From an uncultured Paracoccaceae bacterium (GTDB taxonomy: Bacteria; Pseudomonadota; Alphaproteobacteria; Rhodobacterales; Rhodobacteraceae): a DNA stretch of 64,000 bases. A program made the translations under genes and the position numbers. Shown here one piece after another: positions 8,043 through 18,058 of the stretch. The notes beneath the pieces are model-generated. The model saw nothing but the letters and a program-made list of their open reading frames with translations. It searched no databases and was not told the origin of the DNA. The first letter of the stretch is position 1; each line of letters opens with the position of its first letter. The DNA lies in assembly GCA_937924905.1 (NCBI GenBank), contig CALDUK010000009.1:1-64000 (forward strand). Reading direction: 5' to 3'.

Positions 8043-8549
8043 TTAGGCCTTGCCGCCGGCCACAGCGGTTGGTGCCGCTGGCTTGGGCGCAGAGCTCATG
8101 CCGCTTTTGGCGTTCAGCGGGTCTTCCTGACGCTGAACCGAGCCTTCGAAATGCGCGCCGCTTTCAATCGCGATGGTCTTGTGGATGATGTCGCCTTCGA
8201 CGCGTGCGGTCGAGGTCAGGCGGACTTTCAGGCCACGCACTTTGCCCACGACGCGGCCCGTGACCACGACGTCATCGGCAATGCATTCGCCTTTGACCGT
8301 CGCGCCTTCGCCAACTGTAAGCAAATGCGCGCGGATGTCGCCTTCGACATTGCCTTCGATATTCACGTCGCCCGTCGTTTTGATGTTGCCCGTGATCGTG
8401 AGATCAGCGGACAGGACGGATGCGGGTGGTTTTGCTTTCGGAGTTGAAGGATGCGTCGTGTCGCTCATCGTCGGGGCCTTTTCTTCCGTTTTTGCTGCCT
8501 CTGGGCCCGTTTTCGGGCCAGGTTCGTTGATTTTGCTTTTAGAAAACAT
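8043..8549 (-). CDS. Bactofilin (polymer-forming cytoskeletal protein)
   Basis: Bactofilins polymerise without nucleotide into membrane-associated filaments and place wall enzymes. The 168-residue protein has a disordered, Pro/Lys-rich N-terminus (about 1-45). The right-handed beta-helix core (about 45-140) shows repeating short turns such as GNIKTTGDVNIEGNVEGDI and GATVKGECIADDVVVTG. A Pro/Ala tail follows. Its start overlaps the last 11 bases of the upstream M23 peptidase gene, so the pair is a coupled operon. That arrangement matches known bactofilin-LytM pairs such as BacA-LmdC of Hyphomonas. A terminator follows. Confidence 0.93.
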   Translation of the reverse strand: MFSKSKINEPGPKTGPEAAKTEEKAPTMSDTTHPSTPKAKPPASVLSADLTITGNIKTTGDVNIEGNVEGDIRAHLLTVGEGATVKGECIADDVVVTGRVVGKVRGLKVRLTSTARVEGDIIHKTIAIESGAHFEGSVQRQEDPLNAKSGMSSAPKPAAPTAVAGGKA

Positions 8550-9888
8550 CTCTTGCTGCCTTGATGTACTTCATCGGGTTAGTGGCGTTCCCACCGATAC
8601 GAATTTCGTAGTGAAGGTGAGGGCCGGTTGACCGCCCCGTGTTCCCCATATCACCGATTCTCTCACCAAGCGAGACTCTTTCGCCCACATTCACCCGAAT
8701 GCGTGACAGATGCGCATACCGGGTCTCAAACCCAAAATCATGCTTTATCTTGATAAGGTTACCATATGCGCCCGATCTGCCTGCAAAAGACACAACACCG
8801 TCCGCTGTTGCATGGATCGCAGTGCCGACGGGGCCGGCCCAATCATGGCCGCTGTGCATCCGTCCCCAGCGTGGGCCAAAGCCGCTGGTCGAGCGATATG
8901 CGCCTTTCACAGGAAAGCCAAAGGGCAGCTTTTGCGCTGCAAGCCGGTAGAGGTTAAGCGCATCCAACTGGGCCAGTACGTCATTGGCGCGGTCGGTCAG
9001 CGGATCGGGTTCAGCGTCACCGCTGGTGGAAAAGATGATCGGGGTCATCGGCCCGCCCTGTCCAGAATAGCTGCGGCGCACCTGTTCGATGATGCTGTCG
9101 GTCGGCAGGCTGACCTGGCTGAACATATCGTCGATGGGCTCGAGCGAGGTTTTCACCGCGTCTTCGATTTGGGAAAAGATGCGTTCGTTCCGCTGCGCTT
9201 CAAGTTTCTGGTCAAGCGCCACACGGTCGAGATGCATTTCTGCTTCGGACACATAGTCGCTCATGCTGTCGCGTTTCACGGCCATGTCACCTAAGGCCGC
9301 GGTCATAAAGCCAAGCGTGGCTTCTAGGTCTTCCAGCCGGGTCACGTCTGGTTGTTCAGCTTCGGTTTCGGCCAATTCGGCCACAAGCGTTTCAATCTCG
9401 TTGCGCGCGCTGTCGCGTTCTTCCATGGCCTGGCGCAGCGTCCCTGCGATGACGTCGATGCCGGTTTCCAGCTCGCGCCGGCGATCTTCCGACGCCAGAA
9501 GCCGCGATTGCATCGCCGACACTTCAGACAGTGCAACTGAAAACCGTTCGGTTGCAGCTGACGCTTCACTGGCCCGCGCGTCGCGTTCTGCGGCCAGTTC
9601 ATTCAGCCGGGCTTCGTAGATAGCCTGTTCGCGCAGGGCTTGTTCGCGCAGATCGCCTGCGCCCAGCCCGTGCATCAGCAATATCGCCGAGGCCAGAATG
9701 GTCCAGCCCAGCAACAATGCGCTGCCGGCCACACCGACGAATTGCGTCACTGGCGAAAGCCGAATGAAGCGGGTTTCTGTATCCGAGCGCAGGAATAACC
9801 GCTGCTCGGGAAAGAGGCGCTCGATCGCCGAGTGCGCTTTAGCTGAAGTGTGTCGCGTCAAAGGTCTGTCCCGTTCCCACTGCACCAC
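8539..9888 (-). CDS. M23 (LytM-type) peptidoglycan endopeptidase, membrane-anchored with coiled coil
   Basis: The 449-residue protein has a cytoplasmic N-terminus of about 48 residues, one membrane span at about 49-72, a long periplasmic coiled coil (about 78-250, rich in Glu/Ala/Arg heptads) and a C-terminal M23 domain (about 320-440). The zinc motif HxxxD appears as HSGHD near 342-346 and the catalytic HxH as HLHYE near 425, so the enzyme is predicted active on peptide cross-links. The start is a GTG at 9888 without a clear ribosome site. The gene overlaps the downstream bactofilin, which probably localises it. Family members shape stalks or curvature in alphaproteobacteria. Confidence 0.9.
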   Translation of the reverse strand: MVQWERDRPLTRHTSAKAHSAIERLFPEQRLFLRSDTETRFIRLSPVTQFVGVAGSALLLGWTILASAILLMHGLGAGDLREQALREQAIYEARLNELAAERDARASEASAATERFSVALSEVSAMQSRLLASEDRRRELETGIDVIAGTLRQAMEERDSARNEIETLVAELAETEAEQPDVTRLEDLEATLGFMTAALGDMAVKRDSMSDYVSEAEMHLDRVALDQKLEAQRNERIFSQIEDAVKTSLEPIDDMFSQVSLPTDSIIEQVRRSYSGQGGPMTPIIFSTSGDAEPDPLTDRANDVLAQLDALNLYRLAAQKLPFGFPVKGAYRSTSGFGPRWGRMHSGHDWAGPVGTAIHATADGVVSFAGRSGAYGNLIKIKHDFGFETRYAHLSRIRVNVGERVSLGERIGDMGNTGRSTGPHLHYEIRIGGNATNPMKYIKAARDVF

Positions 9889-10005
9889 CTTATACAGAAC
9901 CTGTCCCGTTCTGCGCTGTGATTGTTAACTTTTATGCAAAACTGAGGCAACCTTGCTGACCCGATGTCTATGATTGGCCTCTCATTCGGCAAAACTTCGC
10001 GCACA

Positions 10006-10818
10006 TCAACCGGTTTCGGTGAGCGGCCAGTAAAAGTCTGGTGGCAGGCCTGCTTCGGCGCGTTTTTCTTCATTAAACGGGGGTTTGAGTGGGCCATGAA
10101 AATAGGTGCGCACCAGATCGTGGAAGACCGGTTTCGGGTCCCGATTGTCACGCCCGCACAAAAAGTGAAACCATTTCGAGCCATAGGCGACATGGCTGAC
10201 TTCTTCGCTGTAGATCACTTCAAGCGCGTCAACCGCGCGGTCTTCCCCGGCTTTGCGAAAAATCTCAATCATGCCCGGCGTTACGTCCAGACCGCGCGCT
10301 TCCAGCACCATGGGCACGACGGCGAGCCGGCCAAGGATATCGTCTTTTGTGTCTTCGGCCGCGCGCCACATGCCTGCATGGGCAGGCAAGGCGCCGTAGT
10401 GGCTGCCCATGGCTTCAAGACAGTCGGAGACAAGGTTGAAATGTTTCGATTCTTCGTCAGCCGCCTTGACCCAATCATCGTAAAACCCGGGCGGCATATC
10501 GACATGACCAAACCGCGCGATCAGATCCCAATGCAGATCGACGGCGTTCAGTTCGATATGGGCCACGGCATGCAACAACGCTTTGCGCCCATCGGGCGAA
10601 CCGGGTTTCCGCTTTGGCACATCGCGCGGGTCGCGCAATTCCGGCGCGTCGGGCCGCGCGGGTTGCTGCGGGGGTGTGGCCTGCCCGACAGGGATGGGGG
10701 TTTTGCTGTCGTGTGCAGCAAACCATCGCGCGGCATGGGCGCGGCTAAGCGCGGTTTTGGCGCGGCCGTCGGGGGTGGTCAAAACCTCGACCGCCATCTC
10801 TGTTAGTGTCTGTGCCAT
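10006..10818 (-). CDS. DUF455 ferritin-like domain protein
   Basis: A 270-residue protein of the DUF455 family, which adopts a ferritin-like four-helix fold. Candidate metal ligands are visible in order: the HIELNAVDL motif near residue 87, DEESKHF near 120, EARGLDV near 173 and EEVSHVAYG near 205, the ExxH pattern expected for a di-metal centre. The product is cytoplasmic with no signal peptide. The downstream region (toward 9889) is a short spacer before the M23 operon. Molecular function is unknown; a non-heme di-iron enzyme or metal-storage role fits the fold. Confidence 0.87.
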   Translation of the reverse strand: MAQTLTEMAVEVLTTPDGRAKTALSRAHAARWFAAHDSKTPIPVGQATPPQQPARPDAPELRDPRDVPKRKPGSPDGRKALLHAVAHIELNAVDLHWDLIARFGHVDMPPGFYDDWVKAADEESKHFNLVSDCLEAMGSHYGALPAHAGMWRAAEDTKDDILGRLAVVPMVLEARGLDVTPGMIEIFRKAGEDRAVDALEVIYSEEVSHVAYGSKWFHFLCGRDNRDPKPVFHDLVRTYFHGPLKPPFNEEKRAEAGLPPDFYWPLTETG

Positions 10819-10884
10819 GTGCGACCTGTCGCATATTCTTGGGCGGTGTACGATCCGGAAAACGACAGCGCCCTAAAGGTCACG

Positions 10885-11346
10885 TCACAGGGTCGTGGCG
10901 GCCTCCAGCACAGCTTCGACATGGCCGGGTACTTTCACCTTGCGCCATTCCTGCACCACCGTACCCGTTCCATTGATCAGGAATGTCGCGCGTTCGATGC
11001 CCATATAGGTTTTGCCATACATGCTTTTTTCGACCCAGACCCCGAAGCGTTCACAAACGTCGCTGTCTGCGTCCGAGGCGAGAATGACGCCCAGATCGTG
11101 CTTTGCCAGAAATTTGTCATGCTTTGCGACCGTGTCTTTCGAGATGCCGATCACGGTTGTGCCCGCGCTGGCAAAAGCGTCTTTCAGATCGGTGAACCCT
11201 ATGGCTTCTTTCGTGCATCCGGGCGTGTCGTCTTTCGGATAGAAATAGACGACCACATTTCCGGGCCTGAGCGCCGACAAAGTGACGTCGCCGCCGCCGT
11301 CGCGGGGCAGAGTAAAGTCGGGGGCAGTTTGGCCAACAAGGCTCAT
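10885..11346 (-). CDS. bcp: Thioredoxin-dependent peroxiredoxin, Bcp/PrxQ family
   Basis: The enzyme reduces hydrogen and organic peroxides in the cytoplasm. The 153 residues fit Bcp, with the peroxidatic Cys44 in PKDDTPGCTKEA. The usual partner Cys five residues on is Ile49, and the only other Cys is Cys98. It therefore works either as a 1-Cys enzyme or through the distal Cys. The ATG at 11346 is chosen over the longer frame to 11403 because of a GGAGAA ribosome site and family alignment (MSLVGQTAPDF). It is divergent from the AsmA-like gene, with only 51 bases between starts, so promoters must overlap. Confidence 0.93.
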   Translation of the reverse strand: MSLVGQTAPDFTLPRDGGGDVTLSALRPGNVVVYFYPKDDTPGCTKEAIGFTDLKDAFASAGTTVIGISKDTVAKHDKFLAKHDLGVILASDADSDVCERFGVWVEKSMYGKTYMGIERATFLINGTGTVVQEWRKVKVPGHVEAVLEAATTL

Positions 11347-11397
11347 AAGTGTTCTCCAGACGTGACAATGATTCCCGGTGTGTTGTAGGACAAGTAC

Positions 11398-14300
11398 ATG
11401 CAAAAGAAAGAGCCCGACACCAATGAGGCGACGTCAGAAGACGCCCGCACGCCCGAAGGCCGGAAACGGCGCGGGTTGGGATTTGCGGGGTTTTTCAGTC
11501 TGCTGGTCGCGGGTTTGGTCTTTTTCGTTCTGGCCTTGGCGCTGTCCGGGCGGACTTTGCCGGTGCCGGATTTTCTGCAAAGCCGGATTGAAGACAATCT
11601 GAACGAACGCCTTCCGGGTGCACCGGTTCGCCTGGGGCAGATGGAGTTCGGGATAGATCGCCGCGGTGTGCCGCAGTTGCTGGTGAACGACCTGCAAGTA
11701 ACCGACCAAATGGGCGGCGCGGCGGTGCAGTTGAACTGGCTTGGCGCTGAATTGTCGCCGGAACATTTGGTGCGCGGCGAAGTTGCAGCAAAGGCATTGT
11801 ACCTGACAGGCGCGCAAATCACGCTGAGGCGCACGGCGGCAGGGCGCTTGACCGTTGCCGCAAACGGGGGAACTTCGGGGGGCGAACAGTCTCTGGCGGG
11901 TCTGCTTAGCGCATTGGACAGTGCTTTGTCCGAAGGGCCGCTGGGCGCTTTGGAACAAGTCACTGCCGGCGGTATCGTTCTAACGCTGGAAGACGCGCGA
12001 AGCGGGCGCATCTGGCAGGCCACCAATGCGCGGGCCACGATGCGAAAATCGAACGAGGCTTTGTCGCTTTCGATTGCGTCTGATGTGTTTAACGGATCGG
12101 ACAATCTGGCGAACCTGCAATTGTCAGCGGCGCGCAACCGGATGACCGAACATGTGACGTTCGGTCTGACGCTGAAAGATATTGCCGCCGAAGACATCGC
12201 CCTTCAATCGCCGGTTCTGGCCTGGTTGCGGGTGCTGGACGCGCCAATTTCAGGGTCTGTCCGAACCGAGCTGGACGAGACGGGCGTGATGCGTAGTTTT
12301 GCCGGAACGCTTGATATTCAGGAAGGCGCATTGCAACCGGGCGAAACGGTGCCGCCGGTCGCGTTTCAGTCGGCCAAGGCCTATTTCACGTTTGACCCGG
12401 CCCGCCAGCGCATCGACTTTTCCGAGGTTAGCGTGACTGCCGAAGACGGTCGCGCAGTCGCGTCCGGTCATAGTTATTTGACAGATTTCGACGGACTTTG
12501 GCCGCGCGCCTATGTCGGACAGTTTGAGATTGACGACGCGTCCTATGCAGGTGGCAGTGATTTCGACGGCCCGCTGGCGCTGGGTCAGATCACGGCGGAT
12601 TTGCGGGTGCGGCTTGATCCGTTCGTTGTCGATTTGGGGCAGCTTGCCATCGACAATGACGGTGCGCCGATTTCGGCCACGGGTCGCGTGACGGCGGATG
12701 ATACCGGTTGGCATGTCGCCATTGATGCCACCACGCCCGAGATCAGCGGCGATCAGGTGTTGCAGTATTGGCCAAAGAAAGTGTCTCCCATCACGCGCGG
12801 TTGGCTGTCCGACAACTTGAAAACCGGGCAATTGCTTCGCCCCGCTCTGGGCCTGCGTTACAACAGCGGAGCCGAGCCGGATGTGGCGCTGAGCTTTGAG
12901 TTCTCGGACGGGACGGCACGGTTTCTGCCAAACATGCCGGAATTGGAACAGGCCAAGGGCCGCGCTGAATTGCATAATAAGCGGTTTGCGCTTGGTCTGA
13001 CAGAGGGCAGGATTTCTGCCCGGGACGGGACGCCGATTGATGCGGCGGGTTCGCAGTTTTCGGTGCCGGATACGCGGCCAAAACCATCCTGGGGCGAGAT
13101 CGGGCTGGTGGCGGCGGGCCCGCTTGAGGCTGTTCTGGATATATTGAACAACCCGCCCTTGCGATTGATGGAACGCGCGGGCCGACCCGTTGACCTGGCG
13201 CAGGCGGATACTGTCACGCGGGCTGATGTGACGCTGCCCCTGAAAGACGGGATTGATGCCGATGAGGTTGGCTATGCGGTGTCAGCCGAATTGCGCAATG
13301 TCGTGTCCGACCAACTGGTGCCGGGGCGCAAATTTACATCGCCGCGCTTGCAGCTTGAGGCGACGTCAGACGCAATTTCGATGGCGGGACCGGTTCAACT
13401 GGATGGTGTGCCGTTGACAGCAAACTGGGTTCAGCCTTTGGGTGACGCCGCCGAAGAGGGCAGCCAGATCCGGGGCCGCGTGTCGTTGTCGTCGCGCGCA
13501 GTCGAGGCGTTCGATCTGCCCTTGCCCCCCGGTTTTCTGCGGGGAGGCGGGCAGGCGGATTACGTTCTGTCCTTGCCTGCTGATCCCGACACGCCGCCGG
13601 TGTTGGACCTGCGTTCAGATTTGCGCGGCATGACATTGGCGCTTGCGGCACTGGGCTGGCAAAAGCCTGCGTCCGAAGCGGGCGCGCTTAATCTGACGGC
13701 GACGCTGGGCGATGTGCCCGAGATTGAGGAACTGAGCTTTGAGACGGCCGGTTTGTCATTTGAGGGCGATTTGAACCTGACACCGGGCGGCGCATTGCAA
13801 AGCGCGCGTTTTGCGGCCTTGTCACTGGGCGGATGGCTGAACGCCGATGTCGATGTCGCGCCATCGCCAAACGGCGGGCCGCCCGAGATCACCGTTTCGG
13901 GTGGCACGGTGGATTTGCGACGTCTCAATCTTGGGGCGCGCGGCGCAGGTGATGAAAGCGGCCCGATCAATTTGCGGCTTGATCGTTTGACGGTCTCGAA
14001 CGGCATCGCGCTTGCGCCTCTGGTCGGCCGGATCACATCCGGGCCGCGTGGCATGTCGGGGACGTTTCAGGCGCGGTTGAACGGGCGCACGCCGGTCAGC
14101 GGCACGCTGACGCCCGCGAATGCCGGCACAGCGGTGCGGATCACGGCAAGCGATGCGGCGGGTGTGCTGCGCGACGCCGGGTTGACGCCGAACGGGCGGC
14201 GCGGATCGCTGGATTTGATCTTGACGCCTGTGGTCGGCGCGGCCTCGGGGACGTTCGACGGGCAATTTCTGATCGAGGATTTTTATCTGAAAGACGCCCC

Positions 14301-14700
14301 TGTCATGGCGGAATTGCTGGATGCCGTCAGCGTCGTCGGTCTGATCGACGAATTGGGCGGAGCGGGCATTCGATTTGAAACGATTGACGGGCAATTCCGG
14401 TTGGATCGCCGTCAGTTGCGGTTGCAACAGGCGGCAGCGGTCGGTCCGTCGATGGGTATATCAGCGGACGGGGTCTACGATCTGCTTAACGATCGGATGG
14501 ATTTTCAGGGTGTCGTTTCGCCCGTCTATTTTCTGAATGGCATCGGGTCGATCCTGACCCGGCGGGGCGAGGGGCTGTTCGGGTTCAATTATCGTATGGC
14601 GGGATCAGCGGGGGATCCGAGTGTTGGGGTGAACCCTTTGTCGATCCTGACGCCCGGCGCGTTCCGCCAGATTTTCAGAACCGCACCGCCCGGGGGCTGA
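11398..14700 (+). CDS. DUF3971/AsmA-like giant envelope protein (YhdP/TamB-type)
   Basis: A 1100-residue protein with a short basic cytoplasmic N-terminus, one membrane span at about residues 29-50 and a very long periplasmic part rich in beta-strands. The DUF3971 region occupies the middle and an AsmA-like C-terminal domain lies at about 950-1080 ([21 protein letters not shown] through [16 protein letters not shown]). Relatives (YhdP, TamB, YdbH) form hydrophobic grooves that carry phospholipids between inner and outer membranes. It lies five bases upstream of queA and may be cotranscribed with it. Confidence 0.87.
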   Translation: MQKKEPDTNEATSEDARTPEGRKRRGLGFAGFFSLLVAGLVFFVLALALSGRTLPVPDFLQSRIEDNLNERLPGAPVRLGQMEFGIDRRGVPQLLVNDLQVTDQMGGAAVQLNWLGAELSPEHLVRGEVAAKALYLTGAQITLRRTAAGRLTVAANGGTSGGEQSLAGLLSALDSALSEGPLGALEQVTAGGIVLTLEDARSGRIWQATNARATMRKSNEALSLSIASDVFNGSDNLANLQLSAARNRMTEHVTFGLTLKDIAAEDIALQSPVLAWLRVLDAPISGSVRTELDETGVMRSFAGTLDIQEGALQPGETVPPVAFQSAKAYFTFDPARQRIDFSEVSVTAEDGRAVASGHSYLTDFDGLWPRAYVGQFEIDDASYAGGSDFDGPLALGQITADLRVRLDPFVVDLGQLAIDNDGAPISATGRVTADDTGWHVAIDATTPEISGDQVLQYWPKKVSPITRGWLSDNLKTGQLLRPALGLRYNSGAEPDVALSFEFSDGTARFLPNMPELEQAKGRAELHNKRFALGLTEGRISARDGTPIDAAGSQFSVPDTRPKPSWGEIGLVAAGPLEAVLDILNNPPLRLMERAGRPVDLAQADTVTRADVTLPLKDGIDADEVGYAVSAELRNVVSDQLVPGRKFTSPRLQLEATSDAISMAGPVQLDGVPLTANWVQPLGDAAEEGSQIRGRVSLSSRAVEAFDLPLPPGFLRGGGQADYVLSLPADPDTPPVLDLRSDLRGMTLALAALGWQKPASEAGALNLTATLGDVPEIEELSFETAGLSFEGDLNLTPGGALQSARFAALSLGGWLNADVDVAPSPNGGPPEITVSGGTVDLRRLNLGARGAGDESGPINLRLDRLTVSNGIALAPLVGRITSGPRGMSGTFQARLNGRTPVSGTLTPANAGTAVRITASDAAGVLRDAGLTPNGRRGSLDLILTPVVGAASGTFDGQFLIEDFYLKDAPVMAELLDAVSVVGLIDELGGAGIRFETIDGQFRLDRRQLRLQQAAAVGPSMGISADGVYDLLNDRMDFQGVVSPVYFLNGIGSILTRRGEGLFGFNYRMAGSAGDPSVGVNPLSILTPGAFRQIFRTAPPGG

Positions 14701-14705
14701 CGCAG

Positions 14706-15764
14706 GTGAAGCTTTCTGATTTTGATTTCGATCTGCCGGACAGGTTGATCGCGACGCGGCCCGCGCGGCCCCGGTCCGCGGCGCGTATGCTGGCTGTGAC
14801 GCACGATCGTCTAACCGATGCACACGCGATCGATCTGCCGTCTTTTCTGGCGCCGGGCGATCGGTTGATTCTGAACGACACGAAAGTCATCCCCGCGCGG
14901 TTAAGCGGGATCCGAAAGCGTGAAGGGCCCGATGGCGTGACCGAAGCGCGGATCGAAGCCACGCTTCTGGAACCCCAGGCCGATGGCACCTGGAGCGCGC
15001 TTTTGAAGCCCTTGAAAAGGGTACGCGACGGCGAAACGATTGCTTTTGACGCGGACTTGCATGCGACTGTCGAAGGCCGCGCCGAAGGGGCCGGATTTTT
15101 GCGGTTCAATCTGACAGGTGGCGATTTCGACACCGCCCTGGCGGCTGCCGGTGCAATGCCCTTGCCACCTTATATCGAAGGCAAGAGACGGGCCGACGCG
15201 CAGGACCGCGAGGATTATCAAACGATCTGGGCCCGCGCCACAGGGGCCGTCGCGGCCCCGACGGCCAGCTTGCATTTTGACCATGCCTTGCTGGAGGCAC
15301 TGGATGCGCGGGGGGTCGAACGCAGCTTTGTCACATTGCATGTCGGGGCAGGCACGTTTCTGCCAGTGAAAACCGACGATGTGCGCGACCATAAGATGCA
15401 TGCCGAGCGTGGGGTCGTCAGCGATCAGGCTGCCACCGAGATTAATGCGACGCGGCGTGCGGGCGGGCGCATTGTGCCGGTCGGCACGACGGCGATGCGA
15501 TTGCTTGAAACCGCAGCCTTGGACGACGGGCGTATGGCCGACTGGCAGGGGGCGACGGGTATTTTCATCACGCCCGGCTATCGGTTCAAAATTTGCGATG
15601 CCCTGATGACCAATTTTCATCTGCCGAAGTCGACATTGATGATGCTGGTATCGGCGTTCATGGGGCAGGACCGGATGCGCCAGGTCTATGCTCATGCGAT
15701 AATGCAAAATTATCGTTTCTTTTCCTATGGTGACGCGTCACTGTTGATGCCGGGGCCGCGTTGA
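14706..15764 (+). CDS. queA: S-adenosylmethionine:tRNA ribosyltransferase-isomerase
   Basis: QueA adds the cyclopentenediol ring from AdoMet to preQ1 at tRNA position 34 to make epoxyqueuosine. The 352-residue protein matches the family along its length: [15 protein letters not shown] at the N-terminus, [16 protein letters not shown] near residue 50, the LPPYI motif near 150, and the [15 protein letters not shown] region near 210, ending with the conserved [11 protein letters not shown] motif. The start is a GTG five bases after the preceding stop. No other queuosine gene lies in the window. Confidence 0.96.
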   Translation: MKLSDFDFDLPDRLIATRPARPRSAARMLAVTHDRLTDAHAIDLPSFLAPGDRLILNDTKVIPARLSGIRKREGPDGVTEARIEATLLEPQADGTWSALLKPLKRVRDGETIAFDADLHATVEGRAEGAGFLRFNLTGGDFDTALAAAGAMPLPPYIEGKRRADAQDREDYQTIWARATGAVAAPTASLHFDHALLEALDARGVERSFVTLHVGAGTFLPVKTDDVRDHKMHAERGVVSDQAATEINATRRAGGRIVPVGTTAMRLLETAALDDGRMADWQGATGIFITPGYRFKICDALMTNFHLPKSTLMMLVSAFMGQDRMRQVYAHAIMQNYRFFSYGDASLLMPGPR

Positions 15765-15934
15765 TACGCCGGTTGGCGTTGCTGTGTCCGGGGGCCTGTG
15801 CGCCAGTGAAATGTCCAAGGGGATGCCGGAACTGCGCGGTTTGAAACCGACAAGCCGGGGTCGTGGATGAACACGCATCCGGGGCGGTTTTGCGCGACAG
15901 AAACGCTTAAGATATATGGCAACGGTCCACCGCG

Positions 15935-17233
15935 ATGATTGATGTTTTGAAAAGCTCATGGGCGCTATTATTTGGCGTTCTTTTGTTGATGGTTGGCAAC
16001 GGTCTTCAAGGCTCGCTCATCGGTATTCGGGGCGCGATTGAAGAATTTTCGACCGCCGAGCTTTCGATCATCACATCGGCCTATTTTGCCGGATTTCTGG
16101 GCGGCTCGCGTCTTGCACCCGAGTTGATCCGTCGGGTCGGTCATGTTCGGGTGTTTGCCGCACTGGGGTCGATTGTTTCGGCGGTGTTGATCCTTTATCC
16201 GACCATCACCGATCCGTGGGCGTGGATTTTCCTGCGCGTTGTGTTCGGGTTTTCGTTTTCGGGCGTTTATGTCACCGCCGAAAGCTGGCTGAACAATGCC
16301 GCCAGCAATGAAACGCGCGGCAAGGCGCTGTCGCTTTATATGATCGTTCAGATGGCCGGGATCATCCTTAGCCAAGCGCTTTTGAATGTACATGATCCGG
16401 CAGGCTTTGTGTTGTTCGTCATTCCGTCTGTTCTGGTGTCGCTGGCCTTTGCGCCGATCCTGTTGTCGGTCAGCCCGACGCCTGCGTTCGAGACGACAAA
16501 GGCAATGGGGTTGAAAGAACTTTACGTGACATCGCCCACGTCGTTTGTCGGCATGTTCCTGATGGGGGCGATGTTTGCCGCGCAATTTGGTATGGCGTCG
16601 ATCTTTGGCACAGAAGCCGGCCTGAGCGTGGGTGAGATCGGGCTTTTTGTATCGGCGATTTTTGCGGGCGGCTTGGTGTTTCAATACCCCGTGGGCTGGA
16701 TGTCGGACAGAATGGACCGCCGCATCCTGATTTTCGCGACTGCGCTGGGGGGCTGCGGCGCGGCTTTGATCGGCCTGGCGTTTGGCGAAGCGTTCGAAGC
16801 AATCTTGTTGGCCGGGTTCCTGATGGGGGGCGTGTCAAATCCGCTTTATGCGTTGCTGATTGCCTATATGAACGACTATCTCGACACCGATGACATGGCG
16901 GCTGCTTCCGGCGGATTGCTGTTTGTGAACGGGCTTGGCGCAATCGCAGGCCCAATTCTGACAGGCTGGGCCTTGGGCACGTTCGGGGCGTCGGGATTTT
17001 GGATCTATCTGCTGGCGGTGATGTTCATCCTTTTGGTGTACGTCGCCTTTCGGATGACCCAGCGTTTGTCGCTGTACCGGTCCGAAGATGATTATGACGC
17101 TGTGGCCTATGCACCGATCAGCCCGACCGCCACGCCGGTTGCGATGGAAGTCGCCGCTGAGGTTTATGTCGAAAATACCGAAGCCGAGGAAGATGATGCG
17201 GGGGGCGAGAACTCTCCCCTTGATCGAACGTGA
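15935..17233 (+). CDS. MFS transporter
   Basis: A 432-residue major facilitator with about 12 hydrophobic spans. The intracellular loop between TM2 and TM3 reads RLAPELIRRVGHVR and the equivalent loop in the second half reads GWMSDRMDRRILI, the MFS signature. Families with the AESWLNNAASNETRGKAL segment near residue 120 are often annotated as YcaD-like. A long acidic cytoplasmic tail (about 395-432) contains many Glu/Asp. The substrate is unknown. The 170 bases upstream contain no gene I can support. DUF924 follows after 53 bases in the same direction. Confidence 0.9.
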   Translation: MIDVLKSSWALLFGVLLLMVGNGLQGSLIGIRGAIEEFSTAELSIITSAYFAGFLGGSRLAPELIRRVGHVRVFAALGSIVSAVLILYPTITDPWAWIFLRVVFGFSFSGVYVTAESWLNNAASNETRGKALSLYMIVQMAGIILSQALLNVHDPAGFVLFVIPSVLVSLAFAPILLSVSPTPAFETTKAMGLKELYVTSPTSFVGMFLMGAMFAAQFGMASIFGTEAGLSVGEIGLFVSAIFAGGLVFQYPVGWMSDRMDRRILIFATALGGCGAALIGLAFGEAFEAILLAGFLMGGVSNPLYALLIAYMNDYLDTDDMAAASGGLLFVNGLGAIAGPILTGWALGTFGASGFWIYLLAVMFILLVYVAFRMTQRLSLYRSEDDYDAVAYAPISPTATPVAMEVAAEVYVENTEAEEDDAGGENSPLDRT

Positions 17234-17286
17234 GGATGCTGTAACGATTCGTTTGCGCCTGGTAGGGCAGCGAGTGAGGGACAGTT

Positions 17287-17880
17287 ATGGCGAAGACGGC
17301 GAGCGCGGATGACGTGCTGAAATTCTGGTTGGACGATGTTGGTCCGGCTGGCTGGTATGAAGGTGGTGCCCAGCTTGATGCCACGATTAAGACCACGTTC
17401 GGAAAAACGCTTGAGCAAGCTTGCGACGGGGCGTTGTCGCTATGGCTGACATATCCAAGCGGGGCTTTGGCTTATATTGTGCTGACAGATCAGTTTTCGC
17501 GAAACATCTATCGCCAGGACGGGCGCGCTTTTGAAACCGACGGCATTGCGCGGGCCGCGGCGAAGGCCGCGATTTCCAAAGGTTGGGATCTACGCATTGA
17601 TGCGCCAGCGCGCCAGTTCTTCTATTTGCCGCTGATGCATTCAGAATGTCTGGCCGATCAGGATCGGGCAGTTCGTCTGTTCAAGACGCGCATGACAGAA
17701 AGCGACGGCAACAATCTTTTGCATGCCCGCGCCCATCGAGAGGTCATTCGCCGGTTCGGGCGGTTCCCAACGCGGAATGCCGCACTGGGCCGTGACAGCA
17801 CGGCAGACGAAAGTGCTTATCTTGCATCCGGCGCTTACGGTCGGGTGGTGCGGGATTTGCAGGCGGTGCAAGCCGCCTGA
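17287..17880 (+). CDS. DUF924 family protein
   Basis: A 197-residue cytoplasmic protein of the DUF924 family, an all-helical TPR-like fold. Recognisable elements are VLKFWLDDVGPAGWY at the N-terminus, IVLTDQFSRNIYR near residue 65, the RQFFYLPLMHSE helix near 107-118 and the HREVIRRFGRFPTRNAALGR segment near 150. A GAGGGACAG ribosome site precedes the ATG. Biochemical role is not established. It may share a transcript with the MFS gene upstream. Confidence 0.9.
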   Translation: MAKTASADDVLKFWLDDVGPAGWYEGGAQLDATIKTTFGKTLEQACDGALSLWLTYPSGALAYIVLTDQFSRNIYRQDGRAFETDGIARAAAKAAISKGWDLRIDAPARQFFYLPLMHSECLADQDRAVRLFKTRMTESDGNNLLHARAHREVIRRFGRFPTRNAALGRDSTADESAYLASGAYGRVVRDLQAVQAA

Positions 17881-18058
17881 CGCCAAGCTTCGCGCTTTGG
17901 CATAGCGGTCATCACGCAAGTTTGCCGTGATACAAGGCGGTTTCCGTTGCCAGAGGCGCATACCGGGTTTCCGGCTGCGGCAATAGCGCCGGGGTGACTT
18001 TTGGTCCATGTTGTGGGAGATAGTTTAACGTCGAACAATCCCAAAGCCGGAGGAGCCA

